From NCBI GenBank assembly GCA_036397455.1, contig DASWIX010000062.1:1-64000 (forward strand): a stretch of DNA of 64,000 bases, given 5' to 3'. The notes beneath the pieces are model-generated. The model was not told the origin of the DNA. It made no database searches and worked only from the letters and a program-made list of their open reading frames with translations. The stretch is from JADFNB01 sp036397455. Its GTDB lineage: Bacteria; Gemmatimonadota; Gemmatimonadetes; Gemmatimonadales; GWC2-71-9. Below are positions 42,478 through 53,514 of this stretch, piece by piece (within the stretch, counting starts at the first letter, position 1; the number at the start of each line of letters is the position of its first letter). A program made the translations under genes and the position numbers.

Positions 42478-45081
42478 ATGCGCATCATGGCCTGGACTCA
42501 ATCCGTCGTGCGAGACGTGCTGCCGAACGGTCTCACCGTGCTGGTGCAGCGAGCGCCCTCGGCGGCGGTCGTCGCGGTGGTGACCCACGTCCGGGCGGGA
42601 TATTTCGACGAGCCCGACGAGTGGGTTGGCATCGCGCACGTGCTCGAACACATGTTCTTCAAGGGGACCGCGACCCGCGGACCAGGTGAACTGGCGCGGG
42701 CCACGCAGCTGCTCGGCGGCTATCTCAATGCCGGCACGATCTATGACAAGACGGTCTACTACACGGTCGTGCCCTCGGCCGGCGACGGCCTGGCGCGGGC
42801 AGTCGACTTGCAGGCGGACGCGTTGATGCATGCCACGCTCGATCGTGACGACCTGTCGCGCGAAATCGAGGTGATCGTGCAGGAGGCCAAACGGAAACTC
42901 GATACTCCCGCGGCCGTCACGCACGAAACGCTGTACGCGTTGTTGTTTGCGGTCCACCGCATGCGCCGCTGGCGCATCGGTACGGAGGAGGGCCTGCGCC
43001 AGCTCACGGCGGAAGACCTCCGGCGCTACTACCGCACGCGCTACGCGCCGGATCGCGTCATCGTCTCGCTCGCCGGAGATCTCGATCCGGACCGGGCGCT
43101 GAACCTCGCCCGGAGCATGTACGGTGACTGGACCGTGGACCGAGAGGAGGTCGAGGGATCGCCCGAGGAGCCGTCGCACCGCGCGGAGGGCGCCGTCCGG
43201 GTGTTGCGCGGCGACATCGAGCGACCGATCGCCGCGTTGGGGTGGCGGACCGTCGGGACCATGCACGCGGACGCACCGGCACTCGAAATGGCCGCCACGA
43301 TTCTGGGCGCGGGGCGGGCGTCATGGCTCGCGCAGCAGGTCCGTCGACCCGGTCTGGCCGGCGCGATCGGCAGCTCGCACTTCACCCCCACCGAGGTCGG
43401 GGTGTTCGAGGTATCGATGGCGGGCGACGTGGGGAAGCTCGGTGATGCCGTAGCGCGCTCGCTCGACGTGGTTGGCGGACTTGGGGAAACGCCGCCTGAT
43501 GCGACGCAGCTCGAGCGGGCCCGGGCACTCATGGCGACGCAATGGGCAAGACGTTTCGAGTCGGTCGACGGGCGCGCCACGTCCCTCGCCGAATTCGAAG
43601 CGCTGGGCAGCGTGGAGCTGGCCGACGCCTACTTCGATCGGCTGATGGCGGTGACCGCGGGCGAGATCCGTGACGCCGCCGAACGGCATTTGCGGCGCGA
43701 GCACGCATGCGCCGCCCTGTACCTGCCGTCGAGCGCCGCTACACCCGCTCTCGCCACGACGTGGCCGCCGCGGGCTGCCGGCAACGGCGTGCCTCGGTCC
43801 GTTGTCCCCGCGGCGCTCGCCGGCGTTGCGGTGGCTGGTGGGGAGCAACACGAAGTCGGCGAGGGGGTCCATCATCTCGCCGCCGATGGTGTGGACCTGC
43901 TCGTCAGCGCGAAGCGGGGCTCCGGTCTGGTGGCGGTTGGCGTCTACCTCCCGGGTGTGGTCGGCAGGGAAACCCGTGGCGATGCGGGCATTTCGTGGCT
44001 GCTCGCCCGATCCTCTCTGCGGGGCGCCGCCGGCCTCTCCGCGGATGAGCTTGCAGCGGCGGCGGAGCGACTCGGTGGCGGAATCCGGGCGGCGGTCGGC
44101 AGCGAAACGCTGGGGTGGGGAATCACCGTGCGCGCCGACGCGATCGGCGAGGCGATCGCGCTCCTCAGAGCGGTTGTGGCCGCGCCGACGCTCGAGACCG
44201 ACGAGATGCTCATCGAGCGGAGCCAACAAGCCGACGACGCGGCACGGGCGCGGGACGACATGTTCGACCACCCGCTCTCGCAGGTATTGGGGCAGGCCTT
44301 TCCGGAAGACGCGTACGGCCTGCCGCGACTGGGAGACCCGGAGGGGTTGCTCGCGGTGACGCCCGAGCGCGTGCGCCAGTGGGGCCGACACCTGCGGCGT
44401 GCCCGCCCCGTCGTGGTTGCGGTGGGGGATCTCGATCGCGCCGCGCTGCTCGACGGGGTCGCGCAGTTCGGTACGTGGCCGACGGCCGTTGCCAACGGCG
44501 AATGGGCCGTACCCGCCTGGGTTGCCGGACGCAGTGCGGAGAGGCGGGAGAAGGCGCAGAGCGCGCTCGCGATGGCGTTCCCCGCGCCCACCGTCTCCGA
44601 CCCGGCGCGGTTCGCGGCTCGCGTGGCCGGCGCGGTACTCAGCGGGATGGCGGGCCGCCTGTTTGAGGAACTGCGCGAGCGCCGGTCCCTCGCGTACACC
44701 GTGCATGCCGGTCCGTGGGCCAGGCACCGGGCTGGTGCCATGCTGACCTATATCGCGACCTCGCCTGAGCGCGAGGAGGAGGCGCGCGACGCGATGCTGG
44801 CGGAGCTGGCCCGCCTCACCGAAGACCCACCCGCGGCCGGCGAACTGGAGCGGGCGGTCAACTACGCGGCCGGACTGGTCGCGATTCGGCGCCAGCACGC
44901 GCGGACGGTCGTCGTGGAAATCGCGGATGCGTGGCTGGCCGGGACCATCGCGGAGCTGCACCGCGAGGAAGACCAGTTGCGGGCGGTCGGGCGAGAAGAC
45001 GTGATCGCCGTCTGTCGGGCTACCTTCGATCCATCGCGCCGGGCGGAGTACGTCGTGCGCGGCGTCGCGAAGGCGCGCTGA
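42478..45081 (+). CDS. single-chain two-lobed M16 zinc peptidase
   Basis: 867 residues with two M16 halves. The N-terminal half has HVLEH in GIAHVLEHMFFKGT and a downstream Glu (IVQEAKRK); the C-terminal half (from ~430, LLVSAKRGSGLVAVGVYLPG) lacks it and has the RSLAYTVHAG substrate-clamp segment. No signal peptide, unlike the other M16 proteins here, so it may act in the cytoplasm. Start ATG at 42478 or 42487, neither with a good ribosome site. Confidence 0.9.
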   Translation: MRIMAWTQSVVRDVLPNGLTVLVQRAPSAAVVAVVTHVRAGYFDEPDEWVGIAHVLEHMFFKGTATRGPGELARATQLLGGYLNAGTIYDKTVYYTVVPSAGDGLARAVDLQADALMHATLDRDDLSREIEVIVQEAKRKLDTPAAVTHETLYALLFAVHRMRRWRIGTEEGLRQLTAEDLRRYYRTRYAPDRVIVSLAGDLDPDRALNLARSMYGDWTVDREEVEGSPEEPSHRAEGAVRVLRGDIERPIAALGWRTVGTMHADAPALEMAATILGAGRASWLAQQVRRPGLAGAIGSSHFTPTEVGVFEVSMAGDVGKLGDAVARSLDVVGGLGETPPDATQLERARALMATQWARRFESVDGRATSLAEFEALGSVELADAYFDRLMAVTAGEIRDAAERHLRREHACAALYLPSSAATPALATTWPPRAAGNGVPRSVVPAALAGVAVAGGEQHEVGEGVHHLAADGVDLLVSAKRGSGLVAVGVYLPGVVGRETRGDAGISWLLARSSLRGAAGLSADELAAAAERLGGGIRAAVGSETLGWGITVRADAIGEAIALLRAVVAAPTLETDEMLIERSQQADDAARARDDMFDHPLSQVLGQAFPEDAYGLPRLGDPEGLLAVTPERVRQWGRHLRRARPVVVAVGDLDRAALLDGVAQFGTWPTAVANGEWAVPAWVAGRSAERREKAQSALAMAFPAPTVSDPARFAARVAGAVLSGMAGRLFEELRERRSLAYTVHAGPWARHRAGAMLTYIATSPEREEEARDAMLAELARLTEDPPAAGELERAVNYAAGLVAIRRQHARTVVVEIADAWLAGTIAELHREEDQLRAVGREDVIAVCRATFDPSRRAEYVVRGVAKAR

Positions 45082-45091
45082 CGCTAGGTGG

Positions 45092-46192
45092 CTAGGTGGG
45101 GCAGGTGGGCAGCACCGTCAGTGGCACCACGAACGTCGCCATGGCTGTCGTGAGCGCGCCAATCAGATCGGCCTGCTGCAGCGTGGCGCTGACTCGGCCG
45201 CTTACCACCCGACCGCCGGGGATCGGCGTCACGCTGGTGATGCTGACCGTCCCGCCCGCGACCGACAACGCCCGCACGGTGGCCGAACCGCGCTCGTCAC
45301 GATAGAACACCCATGAACCCGGCGGTTCACAGACGGGGTCTGAACCCGCAGTGACCCCCGATGGAGGGAGTTCATCGACGTCCTGAATCCTCGGGGCGGT
45401 CAAGCTGTCCAGCAGGAGCACCCCGAACTGCTCGCGCAGGGTGAGGTCGCTATTCAGCGTTGCCGCGCTCAACTGGAAGACGGAGCGCGCATCGGTCGTC
45501 GGATGGTTGAATCCCTCGGCTCCCATCCTGCCGAGCCGCTTCGAGTACCCATGCAGGCCGACGTACGCGAAGCCGGTCGTCATCGAATCCGTGATGACCA
45601 GGACCTGGATCCCGCCCGACGACGAGAGGGAATCGGCCTGAACGCCATAGGCGACAACCCCGGGCCCGATCGCGGTCACCAGACCGGTCACGGCGTCGAT
45701 CGTGGCGACCGCCGGATTGCCTCCGCTGAACGTGACGGCCGGCGGGGTCTCGCCATCGCGGGACGTCAAGCTGACCGGAACGGTCATGGTGTCGCCGGGG
45801 ACGAGCAGCAGCGTGTCGATCGGCAGACGCAGGGCGAGGCGGTCGACCACGAAGATCTGCGCGGTATCGGAAACCGGGCCGGACTTGGCGGTGACCGCCG
45901 CAGACCCGATCGAGACGCCGGTGATGGCCCCCGTGACCGAATCAACCGACGCGACGAACGGCTGATCGCTGCGCCACGTGACCGGTGCGGTGGTCACCAC
46001 GTCGCCACGGGCGTTGAACGCTTCGGCTGAAACCCGCTGGGCCACCTCGCCGACGAACACGGTATCCCGGTCGGGAGCGACTTCGACCCGCACGACGACG
46101 TCGGCGATCACGGAGGTGTCTTCGCACGCGGCGAACACCAGTGCGCCCGACAACCCGACGGCCGTCAGGGCGCTATTGTACGCGGCACGCAT
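45092..46192 (-). CDS. lipoprotein with bacterial Ig-like domains
   Basis: 366 residues with lipobox-like GALVFAAC (Cys23). Two BIG2-type Ig domains follow (~32-115, VEVAPDRDTVFVGEVAQ and SVDSVTGAITGVSIGSAAVT; ~120-200, TVPVSLTSRDGE and TIDAVTGLVTAIGPG). The remaining ~165 residues are beta-rich with two Cys near PVCEPPGSW and LPTCPT. A surface or envelope protein, probably adhesive or structural. Confidence 0.8.
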   Translation of the reverse strand: MRAAYNSALTAVGLSGALVFAACEDTSVIADVVVRVEVAPDRDTVFVGEVAQRVSAEAFNARGDVVTTAPVTWRSDQPFVASVDSVTGAITGVSIGSAAVTAKSGPVSDTAQIFVVDRLALRLPIDTLLLVPGDTMTVPVSLTSRDGETPPAVTFSGGNPAVATIDAVTGLVTAIGPGVVAYGVQADSLSSSGGIQVLVITDSMTTGFAYVGLHGYSKRLGRMGAEGFNHPTTDARSVFQLSAATLNSDLTLREQFGVLLLDSLTAPRIQDVDELPPSGVTAGSDPVCEPPGSWVFYRDERGSATVRALSVAGGTVSITSVTPIPGGRVVSGRVSATLQQADLIGALTTAMATFVVPLTVLPTCPT

Positions 46193-46281
46193 GGGTCATA
46201 CCTTCCGGACGACGACGCAATATGATGTGCTGATCGGTAGTGACGACGGGGTGGGACACTACGGGGCCGGCGGAAGTTCCC

Positions 46282-46740
46282 CTAGAACATCGACATCGCC
46301 AGGAACGACCGCAGGTTGTCGTTGGTCACCCGCAGCCGTTCGGACAGCAGACGGACCACCGACCAGAGAATCTTGTAGGCGATATCGCGATTGAAATCGA
46401 GCATGATCTCGAAGTCCGATCGCGTGATCGTCAGGAGGGTACAGTCCTTGTTGGCGATCGCGTCCGTGGATCGTTCCGACCGATCGAACACCGACATTTC
46501 GCCGAAACACGCGCCCTTCTTGAGCACGGTGAGCGCTTCCTCGCCGGACCCGGGCACGTCGCGGGAGATACGGACCTCCCCCTCGGCGATGATATACAGC
46601 CGGTTGCCGGGCTCACCTTCCTTGAAGATGGTCTTGGCGGACTTGAATACCTGTTCCTTGCAGATCTCGGCGATGTGACTGATTTCGTCGTCGGTGAGAT
46701 CGGCGAAGATGGCGGCTTGCTTGATGAGTTCCAAATCCAT
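46282..46740 (-). CDS. cyclic-nucleotide-binding domain protein
   Basis: 152 residues: a cNMP-binding beta-roll (ADLTDDEISHIAEI, IFKEGEPGNRLYIIAEGEVRI, LKKGACFGEMSVFDRSERSTDA phosphate-binding cassette) plus a C-terminal helix. No DNA-binding helix-turn-helix, so it is not a CRP-type regulator; it may act through a partner. GGGAG lies 5 nt before the ATG. Its ATG overlaps that of the divergent CDP-alcohol transferase. Confidence 0.88.
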   Translation of the reverse strand: MDLELIKQAAIFADLTDDEISHIAEICKEQVFKSAKTIFKEGEPGNRLYIIAEGEVRISRDVPGSGEEALTVLKKGACFGEMSVFDRSERSTDAIANKDCTLLTITRSDFEIMLDFNRDIAYKILWSVVRLLSERLRVTNDNLRSFLAMSMF

Positions 46741-47317
46741 GCATTCTCCCGACCCGAGCCGGGCTCCGTCACCCCAAGGTACCGCCCGCCCGGATGGGCG
46801 GCAAGCGAAACCGCTTTGGCGTGCCCCGGATGTGCTCACCGCGATCCGGGTGCCGCTCGCGGTCGCGTTCCTGGTATTCCCCGATATCACGGTCCGATTG
46901 GCGATCGTGGTGATGGCGGCGGCCAGTGACCTGGGGGACGGCATGTGGGCCCGGCGTATCGGCGGATCGCGCGTGGGCGCGGTGCTCGATCCCGTGGCCG
47001 ACAAGCTGTTCATGGCCGCCGCGTTCGTCGTCGTCCTCACCAGCGGCAGGCTGCATCCGCTCGAGATTCTGGCGGTCTTGTCCCGCGACATTGTCGCGTT
47101 CATCGCCCTCCTGATCGCGGCGCTCGTCGGGCGGGCGACGCCGCTCCCGGCCCGCGCGGGGGGTAAAGCGGTCACCGTGGTGCAACTCCTGACGCTGGTG
47201 GCGTTCCTGGCGCAGTCCGACCTCCTGCGGCCGCTCGCCTGGGCCACCGGGGCGGTGTCCGTTTACGCCATCGCGGACTATATGCGGGTTGGGTTTCGGC
47301 CCGGTCCGGAGGAATAA
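46739..47317 (+). CDS. CDP-alcohol phosphatidyltransferase
   Basis: 192 residues, about five membrane helices, with the CDP-alcohol signature DGMWARRIGGSRVGAVLDPVAD (DGx2ARx8Gx3Dx3D, split here as DG-MW-AR...G...D...D). It joins a CDP-activated lipid to an alcohol; product (phosphatidylglycerol phosphate or another) cannot be told. The first ~35 residues are Pro/Arg-rich and no ribosome site precedes ATG 46739; the only other in-frame start, GTG 46832, would cut into the first helix. Confidence 0.8.
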   Translation: MHSPDPSRAPSPQGTARPDGRQAKPLWRAPDVLTAIRVPLAVAFLVFPDITVRLAIVVMAAASDLGDGMWARRIGGSRVGAVLDPVADKLFMAAAFVVVLTSGRLHPLEILAVLSRDIVAFIALLIAALVGRATPLPARAGGKAVTVVQLLTLVAFLAQSDLLRPLAWATGAVSVYAIADYMRVGFRPGPEE

Positions 47318-47320
47318 CCG

Positions 47321-47737
47321 ATGTCTCACCGGCGGGCCGTAGCGCTCGAATGGCTTGGGAAGGGGATGCAGTTCAGCGCCGAGGGGACGGATCCCGTGGC
47401 GCCGGCCATTACGATTGATGGTGATGGTGAAACTGGGCCGAGCCCAATGCTGACCCTGTTGATGGCCGCGGCAGCCTGCTCGGCGTCCGATGTGGTCCAC
47501 ATCCTCCAGAAGATGCGGGTCAAGTTGCGGGGTCTCAGGCTGGAAGTCGACGGGATCCGGCGAACCGACGAGCCGCGGCGTTACATGTCGATTGGGTTTC
47601 GATACCTGGTGGCCGGCGACGGCGTGACGTTGCCTCAGGCGGAGCGCGCGGTGGCGTTATCACTCGAGAAGTACTGCTCGGTGGTTCACACCTTGGCGCC
47701 CGACGTGGTCCTTACGCATGAGGTTCGACTTGGGTAG
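47321..47737 (+). CDS. OsmC-family peroxidase-like protein
   Basis: 138 residues of the OsmC/Ohr fold. The peroxidatic Cys is in AAAACSASDVVHIL, the resolving Cys in LEKYCSVVHTLAP, as in YhfA/OsmC types. Detoxifies organic hydroperoxides or similar. It starts 3 nt after the transferase stop and overlaps the next gene by 20 nt, so the three are likely one transcript. Confidence 0.88.
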   Translation: MSHRRAVALEWLGKGMQFSAEGTDPVAPAITIDGDGETGPSPMLTLLMAAAACSASDVVHILQKMRVKLRGLRLEVDGIRRTDEPRRYMSIGFRYLVAGDGVTLPQAERAVALSLEKYCSVVHTLAPDVVLTHEVRLG

Positions 47738-48203
47738 GTGCCTGGTCTTCCTGGGACTATTCGCCTGTCCCTGGAAGGTTGGTGTCGCGCAGGTCGTTCG
47801 CACCGCCCAGATCCATGTCATGGCCACGATCGCCGACCCGAGCCTGGTGGCCGGCGGTCTGGGCATTGCCGTCAGGCCCGGCGGACGATTCCAGTTGTCC
47901 GCGACCGGGTCGTTCGGGACGCGGGGGAAGGCGGCAGCCTTCCGTGGCGAACTGCTCGCATCATTTCACTTGAGCCCGCTGGGACACCGAGGGCTCGCGC
48001 CCTATGCCGGGGGTGGGGCGGCGATCCTGACGCAGCCGGGTACCGCAGGGGTGGGGCGCCCGGAGACCTACCTCGCCGTCCTCGTTGGGGTGGAAACGAC
48101 CCCGGCCTCGCGGGTTGGCTGGTTCGCGGAAGTCGGGATCGGTGGGGGGGCCCGGCTGGTCGTGGGAGCGCGCTGGCGCGCCGTGCGAAACCGGATGCCC
48201 TGA
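47718..48203 (+). CDS. outer-membrane beta-barrel-like protein
   Basis: 161 residues with signal peptide (CLVFLGLFACPWKVGVAQ). The mature part alternates short hydrophobic strands and Gly-rich turns (GGLGIAVRPGGRFQLSATG, GLAPYAGGGAAILTQPG, GWFAEVGIGGGARLVVGARW) with a final aromatic strand, as in small 8-strand barrels. No family named. Overlaps osmC by 20 nt, tightly coupled. Confidence 0.65.
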   Translation: MRFDLGRCLVFLGLFACPWKVGVAQVVRTAQIHVMATIADPSLVAGGLGIAVRPGGRFQLSATGSFGTRGKAAAFRGELLASFHLSPLGHRGLAPYAGGGAAILTQPGTAGVGRPETYLAVLVGVETTPASRVGWFAEVGIGGGARLVVGARWRAVRNRMP

Positions 48204-48207
48204 CGAG

Positions 48208-48238
48208 AAAAACGGCGGCTCCATTCAGAGACCGCCGC
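48208..48238 (-). terminator. rho-independent terminator, minus strand
   Basis: Stem CGGCGG/CCGCCG extended by CTC/GAG with one bulge and a 6-nt loop, followed on the minus strand by TTTTT (48212-48208). It lies 41 nt beyond the stop of the 87-residue minus-strand gene. Confidence 0.7.
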
Positions 48239-48278
48239 CAACCACGCGTTTCTTCTCAGTCGTGCCGTCGAGGCGCGA

Positions 48279-48542
48279 TCAACTGGGAGCCCCTACGGTC
48301 TCGCTTCGAATGACGGGCTGGCAGTAACGCTCACCCAGTCTACGTAGTTCATCGAGATCGGCGTCGCTCATTCCTTCGTAACGCTCGGCGAGGTAGTCCA
48401 TCGTGTCGTCGAACCATTCCTTTTGGTCTTCGACAGCGGCTTGGAGGACTCCACACCGCAGGATGTGACTGAAGAGTTCATCCCGCGCCTGTTCGAAGTA
48501 GCTGGCTGGAATGTCGCGTTTCGAGGGTTTGCCTTTGGCCAT
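48279..48542 (-). CDS. hypothetical protein, 87 residues
   Basis: 87 residues, mostly helical and acidic (SYFEQARDELFSHIL, EWFDDTMDYLAERYEGMSDADLDELRRLGERY). AAAGGAG 10 nt before the ATG is a good ribosome site, and a terminator follows, so it forms its own small transcription unit. No family recognised. Confidence 0.75.
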   Translation of the reverse strand: MAKGKPSKRDIPASYFEQARDELFSHILRCGVLQAAVEDQKEWFDDTMDYLAERYEGMSDADLDELRRLGERYCQPVIRSETVGAPS

Positions 48543-48652
48543 ACGGTTGGAACTCCTTTACGTATATTGCGATAGAGTGTGTAAAATTAAGCGCCTGCCG
48601 GCCGTCGCGCAAACCGGCCGGTGCGCCAGATTCCCGGTGCCCCACGGAGACC

Positions 48653-48943
48653 ATGAGCGACGAAACGTACGGAAACGAGCGAGAACGCGGCCTGGTCGAG
48701 GCCCTGCGGGTGTTGGCCGCACGCATTCAACAGCTCCGCGATGACGGCCAACTGCTTGCGGCGGGATCCGAGCTTCTGAAGTTGATGGGTGATGCACGCA
48801 GCGAGTTGTTCCACTATGAGGTTCGGTCCACCTTTGACACGCCCGAGGTGGCCCAAAGCCGTCGAATCGTCGAAGATGCCCAACGGCAAGGCGAGAGTTT
48901 CCTGAACGAGGATGACGCACCATGGCGGAAGCACGGAGAATGA
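48653..48943 (+). CDS. hypothetical helical protein, 96 residues
   Basis: 96 residues, helical: EALRVLAARIQQLRDDGQLL is amphipathic, then a middle HYEVRSTFDTPEVAQS and a tail NEDDAPWRKHGE. No family recognised. It overlaps the DsbA-like gene by 22 nt, so it is the first gene of that unit. Divergent from the 87-residue gene; the 110 nt between holds both promoters. Confidence 0.7.
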   Translation: MSDETYGNERERGLVEALRVLAARIQQLRDDGQLLAAGSELLKLMGDARSELFHYEVRSTFDTPEVAQSRRIVEDAQRQGESFLNEDDAPWRKHGE

Positions 48944-49593
48944 AGGGGTTCTACCTCGGGCTGGCGGCCGTGGCGGTGATCGGTGTGGCTGCCATTCTGT
49001 GGGCGCGGTCCAACGCCGCCGGAGGAGTGGAGGAGATTGGGCCGATTCCGGTTTCCACCGAGGCGTTTCCGGGCTATTCGATGGGATCGGATTCCGCGCC
49101 GGTTCAGATCATCGAGTACGGCGACTTTCAGTGCCCGGCATGCGGCCAATTCGCCGTGCTGACCGGCCCGGACGTCAAGCGGCGGCTTGTCGAGACCGGG
49201 CAGGTGCGCTGGACCTTCCGCGACTTCCCGTTGGGCATTCATCCCAACGCCTTGGTCGCTCATCTCGCGGCCGCATGTGCGGACGAGCAGGGACAGTTCT
49301 GGAACATGCACGATCAGCTCTATTTCCGGCTCGGCGAATGGGCGCCGGAGCGACGGCCGGCCCGCATGTTCAGGGACTACGCCCGGGTGATCGGTCTGGA
49401 CGTCAAGCAGTTCGAGGATTGCGTGGATAGCCGCCGGTATCTTGGTCGGATTGAAGCGACGCGGCGGACCGGAGAGACGGTCGGCGTGTCGTCGACCCCG
49501 ACGTTCATCATCGGCAACCTCCGTGTGAGCGGGTCGCTGAGCTTTGACAGCATTCAGGTGCTGGTCAACCGGGTCGCGGGCGCCAATCGGTGA
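48922..49593 (+). CDS. DsbA-like thioredoxin-fold protein
   Basis: 223 residues: membrane/signal helix ~8-28, then a DsbA-type thioredoxin fold with CPAC (71-74) in YGDFQCPACGQFAVL and the cis-Pro in SSTPTFIIGN. Periplasmic disulfide oxidase or isomerase. Its stop overlaps the VKOR gene by 4 nt, which gives a complete DsbA/DsbB-type relay: VKOR replaces DsbB. Confidence 0.92.
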   Translation: MAEARRMKGFYLGLAAVAVIGVAAILWARSNAAGGVEEIGPIPVSTEAFPGYSMGSDSAPVQIIEYGDFQCPACGQFAVLTGPDVKRRLVETGQVRWTFRDFPLGIHPNALVAHLAAACADEQGQFWNMHDQLYFRLGEWAPERRPARMFRDYARVIGLDVKQFEDCVDSRRYLGRIEATRRTGETVGVSSTPTFIIGNLRVSGSLSFDSIQVLVNRVAGANR

Positions 49594-50032
49594 GGCATCG
49601 GATGGCGGGGGCGATGTTGGCCCTCATCGGCTTCTTCCTTTCGCTGTACCTGTGGCTGTGGAAGACGGGCGTTCTCGGGACGCTCGCCTGCGGTTCCGGG
49701 TCCTGTGACTTCGTACAACTCAGCGAGTACGGCGAGCTGTTCGGTCAGCCGGTGGCGCTGTACGGCGTCATCGGGTACCTGGGTCTGTTCGCTACCGGAT
49801 TGTGGGGACTGCAGGGTCGTTGGGTCGCACGCCGCGAGCCGACCGTCGTGCTCGCGGTCCTCTCGGGTTTGGGTGTCGCGTTTACCGCCTATCTCACCTA
49901 TCTCGAAGCCGCGGTGCTTCACGCCTGGTGCCGCTGGTGCCTGATATCGGCGGCCATCATCGTGGCCATCTTCGCCAGCGCGGTTGCGGGCTTGTGGTCT
50001 ACCCGGACCGTGTCCCCGCCTGCCGGTAGCCG

Positions 50033-50036
<4 letters not shown>
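49590..50036 (+). CDS. VKOR-family quinone-linked disulfide generator
   Basis: 148 residues, four membrane helices. Loop pair CGSGSC (Cys x4 Cys), then GQPVALYGVIGY, and the active CxxC as CRWC near residue 111-114. VKOR proteins reoxidise DsbA-like partners by passing electrons to quinone. Coupled to the dsbA-like gene. Its TAA stop overlaps the convergent acs stop. Confidence 0.93.
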
Positions 50037-51985
<1,949 letters not shown>

Positions 51986-52113
51986 TCGTCTTCTCCGTTG
52001 GGGCATCCGCGTCGAACTGCCGGGCCGTGACAATGTGTACCGGCCGGATGGAGACGTCGAGTGGGGAACCGCGTTTCGCGGCGTGACGCTATATTGCGTC
52101 CTGCCTCAGTCGG

Positions 52114-52830
52114 ATGCAGACGCGTGTCACACGCTGGTCCAATCGTTCTCACGTTGTCGTCGCTCGTCGCGTGCCGGTTCCGGTAGTTGCGACGCGGGGC
52201 CTCGCGCGCCGGTACGGATACCGCCCGGTGCTGCGTGACGTGTCGCTCGAGCTGTACGCGGGCCAGGCGCTGCTGCTGGTTGGTCCGAACGGAGCGGGCA
52301 AGACGACCCTGATCCGCGTGTTGGCCGGACTCCTGCGGCCGTCCGCCGGGACGGTCGAGCGGCATGCGCCGGCGGGTCTGGTCGGGCATGATGCGATGCT
52401 CTACCCGGTATTGACCGCCGCCGAAAACCTGCGGTTCTTCGCACGGCTGTACGGTGGTGACTGTCTGTCGCGGGTGGAACCGTTGCTCGAGCGGATCGGG
52501 CTCGCGGACCGGGCCCATGACCGCGTCGCGACGTTCAGTCGCGGGATGACCCAACGGCTGGGCATCGCCCGCGCCCTGCTGCATGCCCCGACCCTGCTCC
52601 TGCTCGACGAACCGCTCAGCGGTCTCGACGACAAGAACCGCCAGTTGGTGCTGGCGCTCCTGACCGCGCTGCGCGACGACGGGGCGGCGCTGCTCGTGGT
52701 CAGCCATCAACTGGAAGGGTTCGCCGGGGTCGCGTCCCACATGGCGCGGTTGGCGGATACCAAACTCGGTCCGGTGGTGGCCCTGGACGGCCGCGATCCA
52801 TCCGCGGTGTTCCGCGAGTTGGGAGCGTAG
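52114..52830 (+). CDS. ccmA: heme exporter ATP-binding protein CcmA
   Basis: 238 residues. ABC ATPase: Walker A GPNGAGKTT, Q-loop/phosphate region, signature FSRGMTQRLGIA, Walker B LLLLDEP, D-loop LSGLDD and H-loop His in VVSHQL. Together with CcmB/CcmC/CcmD it delivers heme to CcmE for cytochrome c maturation. Start is uncertain: ATG 52114 gives a 24-residue basic lead; GTG 52171 is possible. Stop is 3 nt before ccmB. Confidence 0.93.
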   Translation: MQTRVTRWSNRSHVVVARRVPVPVVATRGLARRYGYRPVLRDVSLELYAGQALLLVGPNGAGKTTLIRVLAGLLRPSAGTVERHAPAGLVGHDAMLYPVLTAAENLRFFARLYGGDCLSRVEPLLERIGLADRAHDRVATFSRGMTQRLGIARALLHAPTLLLLDEPLSGLDDKNRQLVLALLTALRDDGAALLVVSHQLEGFAGVASHMARLADTKLGPVVALDGRDPSAVFRELGA

Positions 52831-52833
52831 CGC

Positions 52834-53514
52834 ATGGTGGGACTCGTCCGGGCCGCGACCGTGATCGCGCTCAAGGATCTGTCGCTCGAGTTGCGCACCA
52901 AGACGGCGTTCGCGTCGGGGCTGGTCTTCGCGGTGCTCGTGCTGGCGATCCTGTTCTTCTCTCGCGATCCCACGGCCGTGGCCTCGCGGGACATTGCGCC
53001 CGGGGCGCTGTGGGTGACGTTCACCTTCGCGTCCATCCTCGGGTTGAACCGGGCGTTCGTGCTCGAGCACGAACAGCGCGCGATGGACGCGATCCTGCTC
53101 GCGCCCATTCCGCGGTCGGCCATCTTCTGGGGGAAATTCGCCGGCAACCTCGTCTTCGTCGGCACGATCGAGGCGGTGAGTATTCCGTTGTTCGTGGTGT
53201 TCTACGACGTGGCGGTGTGGCCGTACCTGCCGAGTTTGCTGCTCGTGATCGCGCTGGCGACCGTGGCGTTCGTGGCGGTCGGCACGCTGTTCAGCGCGAT
53301 CGCGGTCCGCACCCAGTACGCCGAAATGATGTTGCCGCTGCTGCTGCTGCCGTTTCTCGTACCACCGCTGGTAGGCGGCGTCCAACTGACCGCTCGCGTC
53401 CTCGACGGTCGACCCTTGAGCGACCTCGGGGGCTGGCTTAGGTTGATCGGCGGCTTTGACCTGGCGTTCGTCACGCTCGCGGCGCTCCTGTTCCCCGTGG
53501 TACTCGAGGACTGA
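52834..53514 (+). CDS. ccmB: heme exporter membrane protein CcmB
   Basis: 226 residues, six membrane helices. CcmB blocks: ALKDLSLELRTKTAFASGLVF start, LGLNRAFVLEHEQRAMDAIL and WGKFAGNLVFV, then VPPLVGGVQLTARVLDG. Permease partner of CcmA. Its stop codon overlaps the ccmC start by one base. Confidence 0.95.
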   Translation: MVGLVRAATVIALKDLSLELRTKTAFASGLVFAVLVLAILFFSRDPTAVASRDIAPGALWVTFTFASILGLNRAFVLEHEQRAMDAILLAPIPRSAIFWGKFAGNLVFVGTIEAVSIPLFVVFYDVAVWPYLPSLLLVIALATVAFVAVGTLFSAIAVRTQYAEMMLPLLLLPFLVPPLVGGVQLTARVLDGRPLSDLGGWLRLIGGFDLAFVTLAALLFPVVLED

